A DNA stretch of 64,000 bases, taken from the NCBI RefSeq assembly GCF_003664645.1, contig NZ_RCHC01000002.1, positions 186,001 through 250,000 of the forward strand, written 5' to 3'. The DNA is from Acinetobacter chengduensis. Lineage in GTDB: Bacteria; Pseudomonadota; Gammaproteobacteria; Pseudomonadales; Moraxellaceae. Position 1 is the first letter of the stretch, and the number at the start of each line of letters is the position of its first letter. Shown here piece by piece: positions 9,200-17,128 of the stretch. A program made the position numbers and the translations under genes. Below the pieces are notes generated by a model that searched no databases, was not told the DNA's origin, and was given only the letters and a program-made list of their open reading frames with translations.

Positions 9200-9754
9200 A
9201 GGCTGGGCTATTAATAAATCAATTAATTGAAAGATCAGCGCTTTTTGTTGGTTGCACATTTGTGCATTAAAGCCATCGATCAATACTGTGCTGATGAGGC
9301 CTTCAAGCTGAAGATAAAATAGGGCGCTTATTTCCTGTTGCTGAGGAAGATGGGTGGTTTTGTTTTGGATCAAATCGCGGATCCATTGCTTATGCGCCTG
9401 AGAAATGGCAAGGATATCTGTATCTTCAGCATTTGATTCACTCACAGCCCGCACAAACAGGCAACCTTTAAAGTGATCTGCCTGAAACCAGTTGATATGC
9501 CAGTCATAAATTTTTTCTAAGGCCTTTATGCCATCAAGTTCTTGAACGCTAGAGAGCAGGCTTTGTCGAAAGCGTTCATCACGCGCTTGTAATACGCTGT
9601 AAACCAACTGGTGCTTATTTTTAAAATATGTGTATAGCGTCGTTTTAGAACACCCAGATTCATCCCGAATAAGATCGACACCAACAGCACTAAAGCTTTG
9701 CTGATTAAACAGCTGTTCAGCGGTTTTTAATATTTTCTGTGCTGATTTAGACAT
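9191..9754 (-). CDS. TetR/AcrR family transcriptional regulator
   Basis: A 187-residue repressor-type protein. The N-terminal helix-turn-helix is residues about 6-50 (AEQLFNQQSFSAVGVDLI, then GCSKTTLYTYFKNKHQLV). The C-terminal ligand-binding and dimer domain contains FKGCLFVRAVSES. It is divergent from an HPP-family gene, and the 105-bp gap carries a perfect 24-bp palindrome that is the obvious operator, so I infer it represses itself and the HPP gene. The inducer is unknown. Confidence 0.92.
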   Translation of the reverse strand: MSKSAQKILKTAEQLFNQQSFSAVGVDLIRDESGCSKTTLYTYFKNKHQLVYSVLQARDERFRQSLLSSVQELDGIKALEKIYDWHINWFQADHFKGCLFVRAVSESNAEDTDILAISQAHKQWIRDLIQNKTTHLPQQQEISALFYLQLEGLISTVLIDGFNAQMCNQQKALIFQLIDLLIAQPSK

Positions 9755-9788
9755 CGTGCTATTGCCTCATTTGAAATAGTATATTTAC

Positions 9789-9812
9789 AAATAGTACAGA
9801 TCTGTACTATTT
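9789..9812. promoter_or_regulatory. Perfect 24-bp palindrome, likely TetR operator
   Basis: The half-site AAATAGTACAGA is followed immediately by its exact reverse complement. It sits midway between the tetR and HPP genes. It overlaps a possible HPP promoter, with TTTACA at 9784-9789 and CTATTT 17 bases later, so binding would block RNA polymerase. A partial extra half-site (AATAGTA) lies just upstream at about 9774. Confidence 0.8.
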
Positions 9813-9859
9813 TAATTATAGCGCGCGCGGTATCTAAGATCAATCAAGAGGAAATAAGG

Positions 9860-10396
9860 ATGAATATATTGGCCAGTAAAGAGAAACTAGCGCCTAAACC
9901 CTCAGGACAGGCACTGCTACGCGGATTTTGTGGGGGGACGCTCAGCATTTTTATTTTGTTGCTCATCGGGCAGTATTCACATCATGCATGGATCATGGCA
10001 CCTTTTGGTGCGAGTTGTGTATTGTTGTATGCGGTACCTCAGTCGCCATTGGCACAGCCACGGAATGTGATTTTTGGGCATGTGGTGTCTGCGGCTATAG
10101 GTTTATGTGTTGCGCTATATTTTCCAGTTAATACTTTCAGTATTGCTATTACTGTCGGGCTGGCTATTTGTTGTATGCAATTTTTTAGATGTGTACATCC
10201 GCCAGCAGGTGCAAATCCATTGGTCATTTTATTGACCGTACATATACAGCACTACGATTGGTGGTTTTTATTATTTCCAGTGTTATCTGGTGCCGTGAGT
10301 TTGGTTGTTGTAGCTTATATGGTGAATAATTGGCGCAGTAGTAAACCGTGGCCAGAGTATGGTCTAGCTGTGTGGCACACTAAAACGAAAGAATGA
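9860..10396 (+). CDS. HPP family membrane protein
   Basis: A 178-residue inner-membrane protein with about five transmembrane helices. It carries the family's name motif in CVHPPAGANPLVIL (about 112-125) and the upstream APFGASCVLLYAVP...QPRNVIFGH signature. Some HPP proteins in plants and cyanobacteria transport nitrite; others are uncharacterised. GAGGAA lies 7-12 bases before the ATG. It appears controlled by the divergent TetR protein through the shared palindrome. Confidence 0.88.
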   Translation: MNILASKEKLAPKPSGQALLRGFCGGTLSIFILLLIGQYSHHAWIMAPFGASCVLLYAVPQSPLAQPRNVIFGHVVSAAIGLCVALYFPVNTFSIAITVGLAICCMQFFRCVHPPAGANPLVILLTVHIQHYDWWFLLFPVLSGAVSLVVVAYMVNNWRSSKPWPEYGLAVWHTKTKE

Positions 10397-10517
10397 GTGG
10401 CCGGTAAGAAGGAAATTACTCTATTTTAGAGTCAGGCTGTGCAGATCTAGCATGTATGCAACTGCTTGCGATTGGTTTTATATAGAATGAATCATCTGTG
10501 AAATTAAATACATATAG

Positions 10518-10546
10518 AAAAGCCCAACACAGAGGATGGGCTTTTC
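10518..10546. terminator. Bidirectional terminator between HPP gene and ribB
   Basis: AAAAGCCCA..TGGGCTTTT hairpin with a 10-base loop, located closer to the ribB stop. It can serve both convergent genes. Confidence 0.8.
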
Positions 10547-10562
10547 TTCAAAAAGACATTAA

Positions 10563-11222
10563 TTAGAGTTGATGTGCCAAACGGTATTGAACAATTTCAT
10601 CAATAGTAATTAATGTTAAAGCATGTTTTTCTGCGTAGGACAGGACTTGAATACCAGATGCCATTGAGCCATCCGGATTAGTCACTTCACAGAGAACGCC
10701 CGCTGGTTTAAGACCCGCTAAACGTGCCAGATCTACACTGCCTTCGGTATGTCCACGACGAGTGAGTACACCACCATCACGCGCACGTAATGGAAATACG
10801 TGTCCAGGACGATTTAAATCACGAGCCACAGCACCATCTTTAATGGCTGCATGAATAGTGGTGGTGCGGTCTTGGGCTGATACGCCTGTAGTCACACCTT
10901 CGGCAGCTTCAATGGTCACGGTAAAAGCGGTTTTAAATTGGCTTGAATTATCTGCAACCATTGGTGGTAAGGCTAAATGATCTGCCAGTGTATTGGTGAG
11001 TGTGAGGCAAACAATCCCAGATCCATCACGAATCATGCGTGCCATGGTTTCGACATTCAGTGTTTCAGCTGCCACAATGAGGTCAGCTTCATTTTCACGG
11101 TCAAAATCATCCATGACCAAAACAGGTTTGCCTTGGCGCATATCTTCAAGTGCTTGTAATACACGTTGCTCTGAAGGGGGAAGTGCTACAAAGAAAATTT
11201 CGGGTTGCATTAAACTAGACAT
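10563..11222 (-). CDS. ribB: 3,4-dihydroxy-2-butanone-4-phosphate synthase RibB
   Basis: RibB converts ribulose 5-phosphate to 3,4-dihydroxy-2-butanone 4-phosphate and formate, supplying the four-carbon unit of riboflavin. The 219-residue protein has the acidic metal-binding loop [12 protein letters not shown] (about 38-49) and the second signature [20 protein letters not shown] (about 137-156) followed by [13 protein letters not shown]. It is a stand-alone RibB, without a RibA (GTP cyclohydrolase II) domain. An FMN riboswitch sits in its leader, so FMN is expected to repress it. Confidence 0.97.
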   Translation of the reverse strand: MSSLMQPEIFFVALPPSEQRVLQALEDMRQGKPVLVMDDFDRENEADLIVAAETLNVETMARMIRDGSGIVCLTLTNTLADHLALPPMVADNSSQFKTAFTVTIEAAEGVTTGVSAQDRTTTIHAAIKDGAVARDLNRPGHVFPLRARDGGVLTRRGHTEGSVDLARLAGLKPAGVLCEVTNPDGSMASGIQVLSYAEKHALTLITIDEIVQYRLAHQL

Positions 11223-11327
11223 TGAAACGCTCTCGTAAGTTTTAAGGTACGGTTGAACATTTCAGGACATGTGAAATAGTGTGGCGTTACGGCATAACTT
11301 GAAAATTTCAAGATATTAAGATGTGAC

Positions 11328-11476
11328 GTCGTCTTCTTTCATCCGGACTATACCGTCGGCTTTGGAATCTCACCAAATCTGCTATGCACCATAAAGTACA
11401 TTGGCTCGTGGGCTATGGGCAATTTATTTAACCCAATTACCACCGGTGGGGAATTACACCCCGCCCTGAAGCGATG
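11328..11476 (-). promoter_or_regulatory. FMN riboswitch (RFN element) of ribB
   Basis: Read on the minus strand it begins TTCAGGGCGGGGTGTAATTC, continues CCCACCGGTGGTAATT and ends GCCGACGGTATAGTCCGGAT followed by GAAAGAAGACGA. These are the conserved boxes of the RFN aptamer. No U-tract terminator follows in the 105 bases before ribB, so control is more likely at translation initiation. A small hairpin CTTGAAATTTTCAAG lies downstream. Confidence 0.95.
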
Positions 11477-11483
11477 TCATTTG

Positions 11484-11489
11484 ATTATA
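11484..11489 (-). promoter_or_regulatory. -10 element of the ribB riboswitch transcript
   Basis: A perfect TATAAT on the minus strand, which would start transcription at about 11477, exactly at the 5' edge of the riboswitch. The -35 region is poor (CTGGCC at 17 bases). Confidence 0.55.
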
Positions 11490-11750
11490 TGCTTATTATC
11501 CATAAAGGCCAGCTTTTCTGTATGACTAGGCAAATGATTTGAGCAAAAATGGTATTTAGGCTGTTACTGGGTGATGCCTATATTCAATACGTACTGGTGT
11601 TATTTAGCAGATCTCTTTAAGCTGGGGGATAAATCATAGTGTTAGAGGGTAATTTATTTATGCACTATAAAAAAGAAAAAAATGATGAAAAAGGTGTGAA
11701 GTGCTGAGCTTTAAATCACCTCAAAATAAAAATAAGGTTGGATCGATATT
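11490..11750. other. Intergenic stretch between ribB leader and the DUF2157 gene
   Basis: With the riboswitch and ribB leader, this makes a 528-base gap without a gene. This half is AT-rich and I see no ORF, RNA motif or strong promoter in it. Confidence 0.5.
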
Positions 11751-13550
11751 ATGGAAAATTTACTGAATCGGCAGAATTTTCAGCAACATTTAACTGCCAT
11801 CGGTTTTAGCTTATTGGGTGTGAGTATCTTGTATTTAATTGCAGCCAATTGGTGGATGCTACCGCACTCTATTCAGCTGGCTTTGCCACAGATATTACTT
11901 TTTATACTTGCGATTGCCAGTGTTTATTTATCTCATGCATCAGAAAGCATCATACAAAGCTTGCATACTTTATGTGGGTTAATGTTAGGTTTATCCCTTG
12001 CGGTCATTGGTCAGGTGTATCAAACGGGTGCCAATAGTTATTTGTTATTTTTGCTGTGGTCTGTGCTGTTAGTTCCTTGGTTATATCGCCCAAATACAGG
12101 GATTTTTATTTTACTGGGTTTAACAGGATTTCTAACACTTTATCTTGCTTCTGTTCAGTTGGGATTTAAAGGCTGGCAAAGTATTGTTGTGCTACTACTT
12201 TGGTGGAGCGGGATGTGGCTACTGGCATCTTGGCAATATCGCGCTTTAGAAAAATATACCTTGCTCTGGATTATTGTTTTATCCGTGGTCAGCATGGTTG
12301 GCTTTTTCTCTACGGAGAATCAGTCTGCGTTTATATTCTGGGTCTGTGCTTTTCTACCGCTGTCTTTACTGGCTTGGCAAAGTTACTACAAGCAAGACAC
12401 TTTGGCTTTTAGCCTGTTGAGTGCGGGTATAGGTATTAACATCTTTATGTGGATAGCCTATGGTTTAGTCTCACAATTAAATTTAGGTAGCTTTGGCTTC
12501 TTAATTCTGGTGATGATGAGTCTTGGCATTTTTTACTTAATCACAAAAGTGATACTAAAGGTTTTACCAAAATCTTATGTCAGTACTATTCCCTTAGGTA
12601 TTGGTGCATGGTTAGCAGGACTTTTTCTTTCGGCCTTTGTTTTTGGCATGGTTCGCTCTGCATGGGGTGCCTTGCTGTGTGGTGTTGTGGCTTATGTGAT
12701 TGTTATTTTGCAATTTCGAAAAGGGGATAAACTTGCTCAACACTTTAAAAATCAACTGTTGTATAGCTTACTGATATTTTCACAAGTGGGTATGTATGGT
12801 GGCGTGTTTGGGCTGACAGAAAATCCAGTATGGGCCATGCTGGTCATGCCACCCTTAATATTGATCACTTATTTATTACGCTTGCGTGCATGGTTGCTGT
12901 GGCTACAGCTACTGTCTTTTTATTCTATGCTTTTGCTGAGTTTATATTTTGCGGTGTATGAGTGGCAGATGCATCAGGTCGCTTTTAGCTGGTGCTGGTA
13001 TGGGGTGCATTACGGCATCTATGGCTTGATTCTCATCGCTTTGCTGAAGTTGGACCAAAAATATCAACGAAGCCTATTACTTTGGGGCTTATGTGTGCTG
13101 TTCATTGGTCCTGCATCACTCATGATGGGGCGTGATTTATTCGCCATTTCAGGTGGACTCATTACCGTAGCATGGTGGGGGCAGTTGCTTTTTGCAGGCC
13201 TATGGTGGCTGGTGTTTGGCTATGTTTATAAGCGCTATTGTTCGCAGACATTCAGTCCTTTTCAGTTGGCACTTTGGTTTATTTTTTCTATGGTTTTATT
13301 GGCCTTAGGGTATTTTGAAATTTTCCTTTGTGTATTGGTGCTGGCTTGGGGGCTTGAGCATCGAGATCGGCTGATCTATGCGTTGAGTATTGTGGTGCTC
13401 TGCCTTTTACTTTTTCATCTGTATTATTTCTTGGGTCTCAGCTTTCTTGCAAAAAGCCTCACCATCTTTTTATCAGGTCTGGCTGTATTGGTGTTGCGAT
13501 ATTTGGTACGCCGTAATCAGTTGGTCAATACAGCACAGGACGTGATATGA
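11751..13550 (+). CDS. DUF2157 domain-containing polytopic membrane protein
   Basis: A 599-residue inner-membrane protein made almost entirely of hydrophobic helices, about 16-18 by eye. The N-terminal part matches DUF2157 (about 10-150: FSLLGVSILYLIAANWW, then IIQSLHTLCGLMLGLSLAVIGQVYQTGANSY, given here in pieces of the pattern). Its last four bases overlap the start of the GDYXXLXY gene (ATGA at 13547-13550), so the two are translationally coupled and probably form a complex. Function unknown. Confidence 0.85.
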   Translation: MENLLNRQNFQQHLTAIGFSLLGVSILYLIAANWWMLPHSIQLALPQILLFILAIASVYLSHASESIIQSLHTLCGLMLGLSLAVIGQVYQTGANSYLLFLLWSVLLVPWLYRPNTGIFILLGLTGFLTLYLASVQLGFKGWQSIVVLLLWWSGMWLLASWQYRALEKYTLLWIIVLSVVSMVGFFSTENQSAFIFWVCAFLPLSLLAWQSYYKQDTLAFSLLSAGIGINIFMWIAYGLVSQLNLGSFGFLILVMMSLGIFYLITKVILKVLPKSYVSTIPLGIGAWLAGLFLSAFVFGMVRSAWGALLCGVVAYVIVILQFRKGDKLAQHFKNQLLYSLLIFSQVGMYGGVFGLTENPVWAMLVMPPLILITYLLRLRAWLLWLQLLSFYSMLLLSLYFAVYEWQMHQVAFSWCWYGVHYGIYGLILIALLKLDQKYQRSLLLWGLCVLFIGPASLMMGRDLFAISGGLITVAWWGQLLFAGLWWLVFGYVYKRYCSQTFSPFQLALWFIFSMVLLALGYFEIFLCVLVLAWGLEHRDRLIYALSIVVLCLLLFHLYYFLGLSFLAKSLTIFLSGLAVLVLRYLVRRNQLVNTAQDVI

Positions 13551-14077
13551 AAAAAATAATTCCAATCTTTTTGGCAGGACTAAGCTTAATTTTATTTGGT
13601 GCCTTAATTGCAAAGAATGAGCAACATTTAGCTACAGGGCAAAGCATTTATGTGTCTTTAGCACCCGTCGATCCGCGCGCATTGCTACAGGGCGACTATA
13701 TGGCTTTGCGTTATGACTTAAATTTTGTAGGCACTGTACAAGCACCTCGAGGAGCATTAGCTTTGGCTTATGTGCTTATAGATAGTCAGGAGCGTGTTTT
13801 AAAAACCAGTTTTAAACGACAAGATTTATTAGGACAGGGGCGTATTTATCCTTTACAGCTTAAGATGGGGAGCGGAGAACTTCCATTCCCAGCATCAGAT
13901 AGTTATTTTTTTGCAGAAGGTTTGGCCAGTTGTTATGAGCAAGCGCGTTTTGCATTATTTAAAGTGTCGGCACAAGGCAAGCCTGTATTGGCTGATTTAG
14001 TCGATGAGCAATTGCAGAGCTTAAATTGTGAGGCACAACAAAAATGGCAAAATGGCGTAAAAAAGTCTGCTATATAA
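13547..14077 (+). CDS. GDYXXLXY domain-containing protein
   Basis: A 176-residue protein with one N-terminal membrane anchor or signal sequence (KIIPIFLAGLSLILFGALIA) and a periplasmic domain. The naming motif appears as GDYMALRYDLNF at about residues 49-60, preceded by LAPVDPRALLQ. Proteins with this motif are regularly encoded next to DUF2157/DUF4401 membrane proteins, as here. No enzymatic activity is known for the pair. Confidence 0.88.
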   Translation: MKKIIPIFLAGLSLILFGALIAKNEQHLATGQSIYVSLAPVDPRALLQGDYMALRYDLNFVGTVQAPRGALALAYVLIDSQERVLKTSFKRQDLLGQGRIYPLQLKMGSGELPFPASDSYFFAEGLASCYEQARFALFKVSAQGKPVLADLVDEQLQSLNCEAQQKWQNGVKKSAI

Positions 14078-14138
14078 ATCTAATCGAGGGTTGCTAAAAG
14101 TCATTCGTAGATACAGATGCTTAGAACATCAGGCATAT

Positions 14139-14166
14139 AAAAACCCGCAGATGTGCGGGTTTTTTA
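14139..14166. terminator. Bidirectional terminator before panD 3' end
   Basis: AAAACCCGCAG..TGCGGGTTTTTT hairpin between the convergent GDYXXLXY gene and panD. Confidence 0.85.
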
Positions 14167-14177
14167 AAATCTTGGAC

Positions 14178-14558
14178 TTAAGCCACTTGAACAGGAATAC
14201 AGTTCGCTGTGTGGTTTACAGTATTATTTGGGTTTGCATACACTAAACGCGGTTTATGCGCATTTGCTTCAGCTTCAGTGAAATCACCAAATGTTGCAAT
14301 AATCATTAGGTCGCCAACGTCAGCTTGAAGTGCAGCGCCACCATTTACAGAAATGATGCCAGAACCTTCTTCACCACGAATTGCATACGTTGTAAAACGC
14401 TTACCATTCGTCACGTTCCACATGTGAATTTCTTCATATTCGCGGATACCGGCTAAATCCAAAAGAATGCCATCGATCGCACAAGAACCTTCATAATGTA
14501 ATTCTGCTTGTGTTACGACACAACGATGGATTTTTGCTTTTAATAAACGAGATAGCAT
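14178..14558 (-). CDS. panD: Aspartate 1-decarboxylase PanD
   Basis: PanD decarboxylates L-aspartate to beta-alanine for pantothenate and CoA. The 126-residue proenzyme has the self-cleavage site Gly24-Ser25 ([11 protein letters not shown]); Ser25 becomes the catalytic pyruvoyl group. Tyr58 is expected in the [13 protein letters not shown] segment. It stands alone here, without panB or panC. The leader of about 150 bases before pth's 3' end shows no clear regulatory motif. Confidence 0.97.
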   Translation of the reverse strand: MLSRLLKAKIHRCVVTQAELHYEGSCAIDGILLDLAGIREYEEIHMWNVTNGKRFTTYAIRGEEGSGIISVNGGAALQADVGDLMIIATFGDFTEAEANAHKPRLVYANPNNTVNHTANCIPVQVA

Positions 14559-14709
14559 GGCTAGCGTCTCCTTAGTAGACCTAAGATGTTGATCTTATGG
14601 TTAAATCAGTTTCCTACTTGCAGCTTAGACTCGGCAAGCAAGCGCATTTTGCTCTGAAATGAGCAACATGGCAAGAAACATTGTTCAACAATTTGTGGAT
14701 TGATCAGTT

Positions 14710-15285
14710 CTATTTGTAAGCATTGATTTGGTTCATGGCTTGTTGTATGTCTCCGTTTACCAGTAGTTTGCTACGTGATAAAGCATGAGCAATAGCATCA
14801 TCCATTAAACCTTGTTCACTGCTAGGGGCTTTGCCCAATACATGTCCAGATACGCGGTCTTTAGAACCAGGGTGACCAATACCAATGCGTAAGCGATGGA
14901 AATTAGGACCTGTATGTGGAACGATATCACGTAAACCATTATGACCACCGTGACCACCACCAGTTTTAAGGCGAATGACACCTGGGTTCATGTCTAGTTC
15001 ATCGTGTGCAATGAGCATTGCTTCGGGAGCAATTTGATAGAATTTTGCGAAGGGAACAACACTTTTACCTGAAAGGTTCATAAATGTTGTAGGTAACAAC
15101 AGACGAACGTCCTGACCTTCAATATTACCACGACCACTAATTCCATGAAATTTTGGGTCTGCTTTGAGCGAGATACCATAAGCTTGGGCTAAACGTTCTA
15201 CGAACCAGAAGCCAGCATTATGGCGGGTTTGGGCATACTCAGAACCTGGGTTGCCCAAACCTACAATCAGTGAAATATTTGACAC
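14710..15285 (-). CDS. pth: Peptidyl-tRNA hydrolase Pth
   Basis: Pth releases peptides from peptidyl-tRNAs that drop off ribosomes. The 191-residue protein opens with LIVGLGNPGSEYAQTRHNAGF, containing Asn12 and the catalytic base His22, and has the substrate-contact segments FMNLSG and AHDELDM plus GGGHGGHNGLRD. It follows rplY by 19 bases on the same strand, the conserved rplY-pth order of many gamma-proteobacteria. Confidence 0.97.
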   Translation of the reverse strand: MSNISLIVGLGNPGSEYAQTRHNAGFWFVERLAQAYGISLKADPKFHGISGRGNIEGQDVRLLLPTTFMNLSGKSVVPFAKFYQIAPEAMLIAHDELDMNPGVIRLKTGGGHGGHNGLRDIVPHTGPNFHRLRIGIGHPGSKDRVSGHVLGKAPSSEQGLMDDAIAHALSRSKLLVNGDIQQAMNQINAYK

Positions 15286-15304
15286 TAATTTACACCATTA
15301 ACAC

Positions 15305-15601
15305 TTATGCGCGTTTGAAGTCAGCGTGCATTGGAGTGTTTTTAGACGGGTGACGTTGTAAAGCTTGGATTTTAACGCTTTCAACTTTACCGTCGATGTT
15401 GATTTCTACAGTTTCTTCAAAGAAAGCTTTGTTTTCTAAAGCTTTAACAAGCTCACGAAGCTCTAAAGTTACTGCTACAGGAGCTACTTCGCCACCGTAG
15501 ATGATTGCTGGAACTTTAGCTTGAAGACGAAGGCGGCGGCTCGAACCTTTCCCTTGTACTGCTTCTTCACGTGCTACTGCATTTAATACGAAGTTTGCCA
15601 T
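15305..15601 (-). CDS. rplY: 50S ribosomal protein L25
   Basis: L25 binds 5S rRNA in the large subunit. This is the short form (98 residues), lacking the C-terminal CTC domain. It begins MANFVLNAVAREE and contains the 5S-binding RLRLQAKVPAIIYGG (about 23-37). I start at the ATG at 15599-15601 rather than 15610 because AGGATG is suitably upstream. A terminator separates it from prs, and a short leader hairpin lies between the terminator and the start. Confidence 0.95.
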   Translation of the reverse strand: MANFVLNAVAREEAVQGKGSSRRLRLQAKVPAIIYGGEVAPVAVTLELRELVKALENKAFFEETVEINIDGKVESVKIQALQRHPSKNTPMHADFKRA

Positions 15602-15628
15602 GATAGACATCCTAATTTAAGTTTAATT

Positions 15629-15652
15629 GACTAGACCTTCGACCAGTCTAGT
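15629..15652 (-). promoter_or_regulatory. Hairpin in the rplY leader
   Basis: On the minus strand ACTAGACTGG is followed by GAAGGTCTAGTC, giving a 7-bp stem (ACTAGAC/GTCTAGT) about 28 bases before rplY. It has no U-tract, so it is not a terminator. L25 autoregulates its own mRNA in E. coli, and this stem could be the element; that link is inference. Confidence 0.35.
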
Positions 15653-15656
15653 GAGT

Positions 15657-15682
15657 AAAAGCCCCGCCAAAAGGCAGGGCTT
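15657..15682 (-). terminator. Terminator after prs
   Basis: On the minus strand GAAGCCCTGCC, loop TTTT, GGCGGGGCTTTT. It separates prs from rplY-pth. Confidence 0.8.
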
Positions 15683-15699
15683 CGGAATTCAGCGCTATA

Positions 15700-16653
15700 T
15701 TATAGATAAGAATCAAACATTGCGCTAATAGATTCTTCGTTGTTAATACGACGAATCGTTTCAGCAACCATACTTGCTACTGAAACTTGACGAATCTTGC
15801 CAAGAGCTAAAGCTTCTTCTGAAAGAGGAATTGTGTCAGTAACAACAAGTTCATCAATAACAGAGTTCTTTAGGTTCTCAATTGCTTTACCAGACAATAC
15901 TGGGTGAGTTGCGTATGCAACAACTTTACGCGCACCAAAAGTTTTTAATGCGTCAGCTGCTTTACACAATGTACCCGCTGTATCTACCATGTCATCAACA
16001 ATGACACAGTCACGGCCTTTAACATCACCAATCAAATGCATCACTTGTGATTCATTTGCTTTTTGACGACGTTTATCGATGATTGCAAGATCGATATCAC
16101 CCATTTGTTTAGCAACAGCACGCGCACGTACTACACCACCAACGTCAGGAGATACAACCATAAGATTGTCATGTGACTGTTGACGAAGATCAGCTAAAAG
16201 AGCAGGTGTACCGTAGATGTTGTCTACAGGAATATCGAAGAAACCTTGGATTTGGTCTGCGTGTAGATCGATCATTACAACACGGTCAATACCTACAGTT
16301 GTAAGCATATCTGCAACAACTTTAGCAGTAATTGGCACACGGCTTGAACGAGGACGACGGTCTTGACGAGCATAACCAAAATAAGGAATCACGGCAGTGA
16401 TACGGCCAGCGCTCGCACGGCGTAATGCGTCTGCCATAACTAAGACTTCCATAAGGTTGTCATTGGTTGGGGCACACGTAGGCTGTACGATAAATACGTC
16501 TTTACCACGAACATTCTCAGTGATTTCTACAGCAATTTCACCATCTGAAAAGGTAGAAACGGCAGCAGCACCTAGAGGAATGTGTAAATGGCTTACGACT
16601 TTTTGAGCGAATTGTGGATGCGCAGTTCCACTAAAAACGACAAGATTGGGCAT
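15700..16653 (-). CDS. prs: Ribose-phosphate pyrophosphokinase (PRPP synthetase)
   Basis: Prs makes phosphoribosyl pyrophosphate from ribose 5-phosphate and ATP for nucleotide, histidine, tryptophan and NAD synthesis. The 317-residue protein has the catalytic flexible loop [18 protein letters not shown] (about 95-112), [19 protein letters not shown] (about 127-145, with the metal-binding His) and the PRPP-binding [14 protein letters not shown] (about 215-228). It lies downstream of the tRNA-Gln cluster, and a strong promoter before the last tRNA copy probably drives tRNA-Gln plus prs. ispE lies upstream of the same block, as in E. coli. Confidence 0.97.
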   Translation of the reverse strand: MPNLVVFSGTAHPQFAQKVVSHLHIPLGAAAVSTFSDGEIAVEITENVRGKDVFIVQPTCAPTNDNLMEVLVMADALRRASAGRITAVIPYFGYARQDRRPRSSRVPITAKVVADMLTTVGIDRVVMIDLHADQIQGFFDIPVDNIYGTPALLADLRQQSHDNLMVVSPDVGGVVRARAVAKQMGDIDLAIIDKRRQKANESQVMHLIGDVKGRDCVIVDDMVDTAGTLCKAADALKTFGARKVVAYATHPVLSGKAIENLKNSVIDELVVTDTIPLSEEALALGKIRQVSVASMVAETIRRINNEESISAMFDSYL

Positions 16654-16690
16654 GAAGCACCCTTGGCGGTTGATATATAGGGAAAATAGA

Positions 16691-16765
16691 TGGCAGGGGT
16701 AGCTGGATTCGAACCAACGGATGCCGAGATCAAAACCCGGTGCCTTACCACTTGGCGATACCCCT
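16691..16765 (-). tRNA. tRNA-Gln (UUG), copy 1 (nearest prs)
   Basis: 75 bases including an encoded CCA. Cloverleaf arms pair: acceptor AGGGGTA/TACCCCT, anticodon stem CCGGG/CTCGG around loop TTTTGAT, giving anticodon TTG, and T arm GTTCGAATC. It has its own consensus promoter at 16777-16805. Confidence 0.97.
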
Positions 16766-16776
16766 AATGCGGCAGA

Positions 16777-16805
16777 ACTTTAATATTTTTATAGCTTTTT
16801 GTCAA
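16777..16805 (-). promoter_or_regulatory. Promoter for tRNA-Gln copy 1 and prs
   Basis: On the minus strand TTGACA (16800-16805), exactly 17 bases, then TAAAGT (16777-16782). The start point would be near 16770, only a few bases before the mature tRNA. Confidence 0.8.
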
Positions 16806-16856
16806 GATTATTTAACATCGAAGCTACAAAAGAATGTTCTGTCTTTTTTGAGAAAA

Positions 16857-16931
16857 TGGCAGGGGTAGCTGGATTCGAACCAACGGATGCCGAGATCAAA
16901 ACCCGGTGCCTTACCACTTGGCGATACCCCT
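16857..16931 (-). tRNA. tRNA-Gln (UUG), copy 2
   Basis: Identical over 75 bases to copy 1, with anticodon TTG and encoded CCA. Only 18 bases separate it from copy 3, so it is probably cut from a longer transcript. Confidence 0.97.
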
Positions 16932-16949
16932 AATTTGATGACTGTAAGA

Positions 16950-17024
16950 TGGCAGGGGTAGCTGGATTCGAACCAACGGATGCCGAGATCAAAACCCGGT
17001 GCCTTACCACTTGGCGATACCCCT
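16950..17024 (-). tRNA. tRNA-Gln (UUG), copy 3
   Basis: Identical to the other copies. It is 28 bases from copy 4, with no promoter-like sequence between. Confidence 0.97.
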
Positions 17025-17052
17025 AATACAGTACATCTACAGATGAATTAAA

Positions 17053-17127
17053 TGGCAGGGGTAGCTGGATTCGAACCAACGGATGCCGAGATCAAAACCC
17101 GGTGCCTTACCACTTGGCGATACCCCT
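17053..17127 (-). tRNA. tRNA-Gln (UUG), copy 4 (adjacent to ispE)
   Basis: Identical to the other copies. Its 5' end is one base after the ispE stop codon, so any promoter of its own would have to be inside ispE. Co-transcription with ispE and processing is likely. Confidence 0.97.
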
Positions 17128-17128
17128 A

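Noticed and set aside
9820-9832. GCGCGCGCGG run as a Z-DNA or methylation element
   Set aside because: It is too short and lies within the ordinary HPP leader, with no supporting context.
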